A stretch of 51,596 bases of DNA, taken from NCBI RefSeq assembly GCF_000615905.1, contig NZ_BAMN01000015.1:1-51596 (forward strand), in the 5' to 3' direction. Below are positions 50,601 to 51,596 of the stretch, piece after piece. Position 1 is the first letter of the stretch; each line of letters begins with the position of its first letter. A program made the translations under genes and the position numbers. A model generated the notes under the pieces. That model did no database searches and had not been told where the DNA came from. It worked only from the letters and a program-made list of their open reading frames with translations. Source of the stretch: Companilactobacillus nodensis DSM 19682 = JCM 14932 = NBRC 107160. Its GTDB lineage: Bacteria; Bacillota; Bacilli; Lactobacillales; Lactobacillaceae.

Positions 50601-51367
50601 GTCTTGCAGTTATTTCAGAGGTTGACGGTACAGTTACTGCCATCGATGAAAACCCTGCAGAACATACTAAGGAAATCACTGTTGAAGGTGCTATCGATAC
50701 TAGATCTTACAGTGTTCCTTATACATCAAGTGTTGCTGTTGCTGAAGGCGATCACGTTGATCGTGGTGGTAAGTTGACACAAGGATCAATCGATCCTAAG
50801 GAATTGATCAAGGTTACAAACGTTCAAACAACAGAAAACTATCTACTTGCAGAAATCCAAAAGGTTTACCGTATGCAAGGTGTTGATATTTCTGATAAGC
50901 ATTTCGAGGTTATGATCAGACAAATGCTACGTAAGATCAGAATCCTTGATCCAGGTGATACTGATGTATTGCCAGGTCAATTAATGGATATTTCTCAATT
51001 TACAGATCACAACCGTGAGACATTGTTCAATGGTGGTGTTCCTGCTACAGGACGTCCAGTATTGCTTGGTATTACTAAGGCATCTCTTGAAACAAACAGT
51101 TTCTTGTCAGCTGCTTCCTTCCAGGAAACAACAAGAGTTCTTACTGATGCATCTATCAGAGGTAAGAATGATCCACTTCTTGGTCTTAAGGAAAATGTTA
51201 TTATTGGTAAACTTATCCCTGCTGGTACAGGTATGGCTAAGTACAACCACATGGAACCTAAGAAGACAGGTCCTATGGCTGATAACTCACTTAATGGTGC
51301 TTACACAATTTCAGATATTGAAGCCCAAATGAAGGCTGAAGAATCTGCTAAAGAAGAAAAGCATTAG
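47699..51367 (+). CDS. rpoC: DNA-directed RNA polymerase beta' subunit
   Basis: Largest RNA polymerase subunit. It has 1222 residues. The zinc-binding Cys60, Cys62, Cys75 and Cys78 lie in [20 protein letters not shown]. The catalytic magnesium motif [10 protein letters not shown] is at 447-456. The trigger-loop region has [21 protein letters not shown] second Cys cluster is [14 protein letters not shown]. The start is a TTG at 47699 behind AGGGAGG. It is co-transcribed with rpoB. Both genes show the most biased, high-expression-like codon use in the window. Confidence 0.98.
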   Translation: MIDVNKFESMQIGLASPDKIRSWSYGEVKKPETINYRTLKPEKDGLFDERIFGPTKDWECACGKYKRIRYKGIVCDRCGVEVTRSKVRRERMAHIELAAPVTHIWYFKGIPSRMGLVLDMTPRNLEEVIYFASYVVIEPGDTDLEQRQLLTESEYRKKREEFGDKFVAKMGAEGIRELLSKVDMDAEVKELRETLKTAQGQKRTRAIRRLDIISAFQKSGNKPEWMVMEAIPVIPPDLRPMVQLEGGRFATSDLNDLYRRVINRNNRLKRLLDLHAPNIIVQNEKRMLQEAVDALIDNGRRGRPVTGPGNRPLKSLSHMLKGKQGRFRQNLLGKRVDYSGRSVIDVGPTLKFYQCGLPREMALELFKPFVMHELVKREIASNVKNARRKIDRQDDDIWDVLEDVIKERPVLLNRAPTLHRLGIQAFEPVLVDGKSIRLHPLACEAYNADFDGDQMAIHVPLSDEAQAEARMLMLAAHHILAPKDGKPIVTPSQDVVLGNYYLTIETRHMTGEGKIFRDSNEVQTALLNGDVHYHSRIGLAVSSMPNKPFTDDQRNKIMMTSVGKVIFNEILPEDFPYLNEPTDDNLENGVPDKYFLGKGEDINKRLDEMDLVDPIKSGYMSDIIAKVFKVYRVQRTSSLLDDMKELGYTICTISGLTVGVTDVPNLTEKPEIIEKAHKQVASISKQFRRGLITDDERHDRVISVWNDTKDEIQQLLIDSFDPTNPISMMSDSGARGNISNFTQLAGMRGLMAAPNGGMMEIPVISNFREGLSVLEMFMSTHGARKGMTDTALKTANSGYLTRRLVDVAQDVIVREEDCGTDRGLLVSSIMEGTDMIEPLYDRLVGRYTQKTVKDPNTGEVLAARGVLMDENLAQKIVDAGVKEVTIRSAFTCDTKHGVCKKCYGRNLATGEEVEIGEAVGTVAAQSIGEPGTQLTMRNFHTGGVAGGDDITQGLPRVQEVVEARNPKGLAVISEVDGTVTAIDENPAEHTKEITVEGAIDTRSYSVPYTSSVAVAEGDHVDRGGKLTQGSIDPKELIKVTNVQTTENYLLAEIQKVYRMQGVDISDKHFEVMIRQMLRKIRILDPGDTDVLPGQLMDISQFTDHNRETLFNGGVPATGRPVLLGITKASLETNSFLSAASFQETTRVLTDASIRGKNDPLLGLKENVIIGKLIPAGTGMAKYNHMEPKKTGPMADNSLNGAYTISDIEAQMKAEESAKEEKH

Positions 51368-51465
51368 TAGAGTGTGTCGATAGACGGGTAGCACCCGAGC
51401 ATCACTTATCCGTAGTAAGCGGAAGGTGTTGTCTATCGTAAGCGCGTTTTAGAGAGTGAAATAAG
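51368..51465 (+). repeat. Family B structured element, short copy B5
   Basis: Stem 1 GATAGAC (51379-51385) with GTCTATC (51431-51437); stem 2 GCACC (51391-51395) with GGTGT (51425-51429). Core GAGCATCACTTA (51397-51408) and GTAGTAAGCGGAAGG (51412-51426) are nearly adjacent, so the variable arm of the other copies is missing. It ends GCGTTTTAGAGAGTG, like the tail of other copies. It starts right after the rpoC stop. Confidence 0.72.
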
Positions 51466-51513
51466 TGCAGAGGTTTACTCTTCTGTAACTTGTTTCAAAA
51501 AACTGAACAACTC

Positions 51514-51552
51514 AAAGACCCCATTACTATTCGTTAGTAATGGGGTCTTTTT
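51514..51552 (+). terminator. Terminator after rpoC
   Basis: AAAGACCCCATTACTA pairs perfectly with TAGTAATGGGGTCTTT around TTCGT, followed by a T-run. The remaining bases to the window end hold nothing I can name. Confidence 0.94.
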
Positions 51553-51596
51553 CTATCTAAAAATTAACATACAAATTGTATATCATTTAATTATTA

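Overview
The window looks like chromosome of a low-GC Gram-positive of the family Lactobacillaceae. Protein wording, a D-lactate/L-lactate type metabolism (ldh), the non-zinc L31, and the gene order fit the genus Companilactobacillus or a close relative. That genus-level assignment is recollection-based inference; the family level is much firmer. Nearly everything is core housekeeping DNA. I see no phage, CRISPR, insertion sequence or gene cluster of obvious foreign origin.

Layout. (1) 1-7 kb: a DASS-family anion transporter, then a leftward block of mscL, a YjbR-like gene, glpD, an HD-domain hydrolase and a lipoyl/octanoyl transferase. (2) 7-13.3 kb, rightward: ywiB-like, rpoE (delta), pyrG with a CTP-type attenuator, murA (murZ type, Asp in place of the fosfomycin-target Cys), an Lsa-like ABC-F gene behind a transcription attenuator, and rpmE2. 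(3) 13.3-24.7 kb: a leftward MFS exporter; rightward murF, cshA, acpS, alr and a heterodimeric ABC exporter behind a MerR-type promoter; leftward a CBS-domain protein and ldh. (4) 24.8-40 kb: pth-mfd-flippase-rqcP-divIC-yabR-tilS-hpt-ftsH-hslO-dusB-lysS, the Bacillus subtilis order with the sporulation genes missing. (5) 40-51.6 kb: two structured elements, five tRNA genes (Val, Leu, Thr, Gly, Pro), clpC, rpoB with a leader terminator, and rpoC.

The most unusual content lies between genes. Two unrelated families of structured repeats occur. Family A (three copies: 1570-1744, 40003-40185 reverse, 40241-40410) has an outer stem enclosing three hairpins, and the stems differ in sequence while pairing is kept. 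Family B (five copies: three crowded at 25419-25797, one at 32115-32245, one after rpoC) has paired conserved motifs around GAGCAYTRCC and GTAGYARGCG, again with compensatory changes in the stems. I do not recognise either family.

Nine genes (DASS transporter, murA, ABC-F, acpS, first ABC exporter gene, ldh, pth, flippase, lysS) each carry one apparent frameshift. Several are indispensable, and most sites are explained by loss of one base from a two-base run, so sequencing or assembly error is far more likely than real decay. I annotate them as whole genes with the site given.
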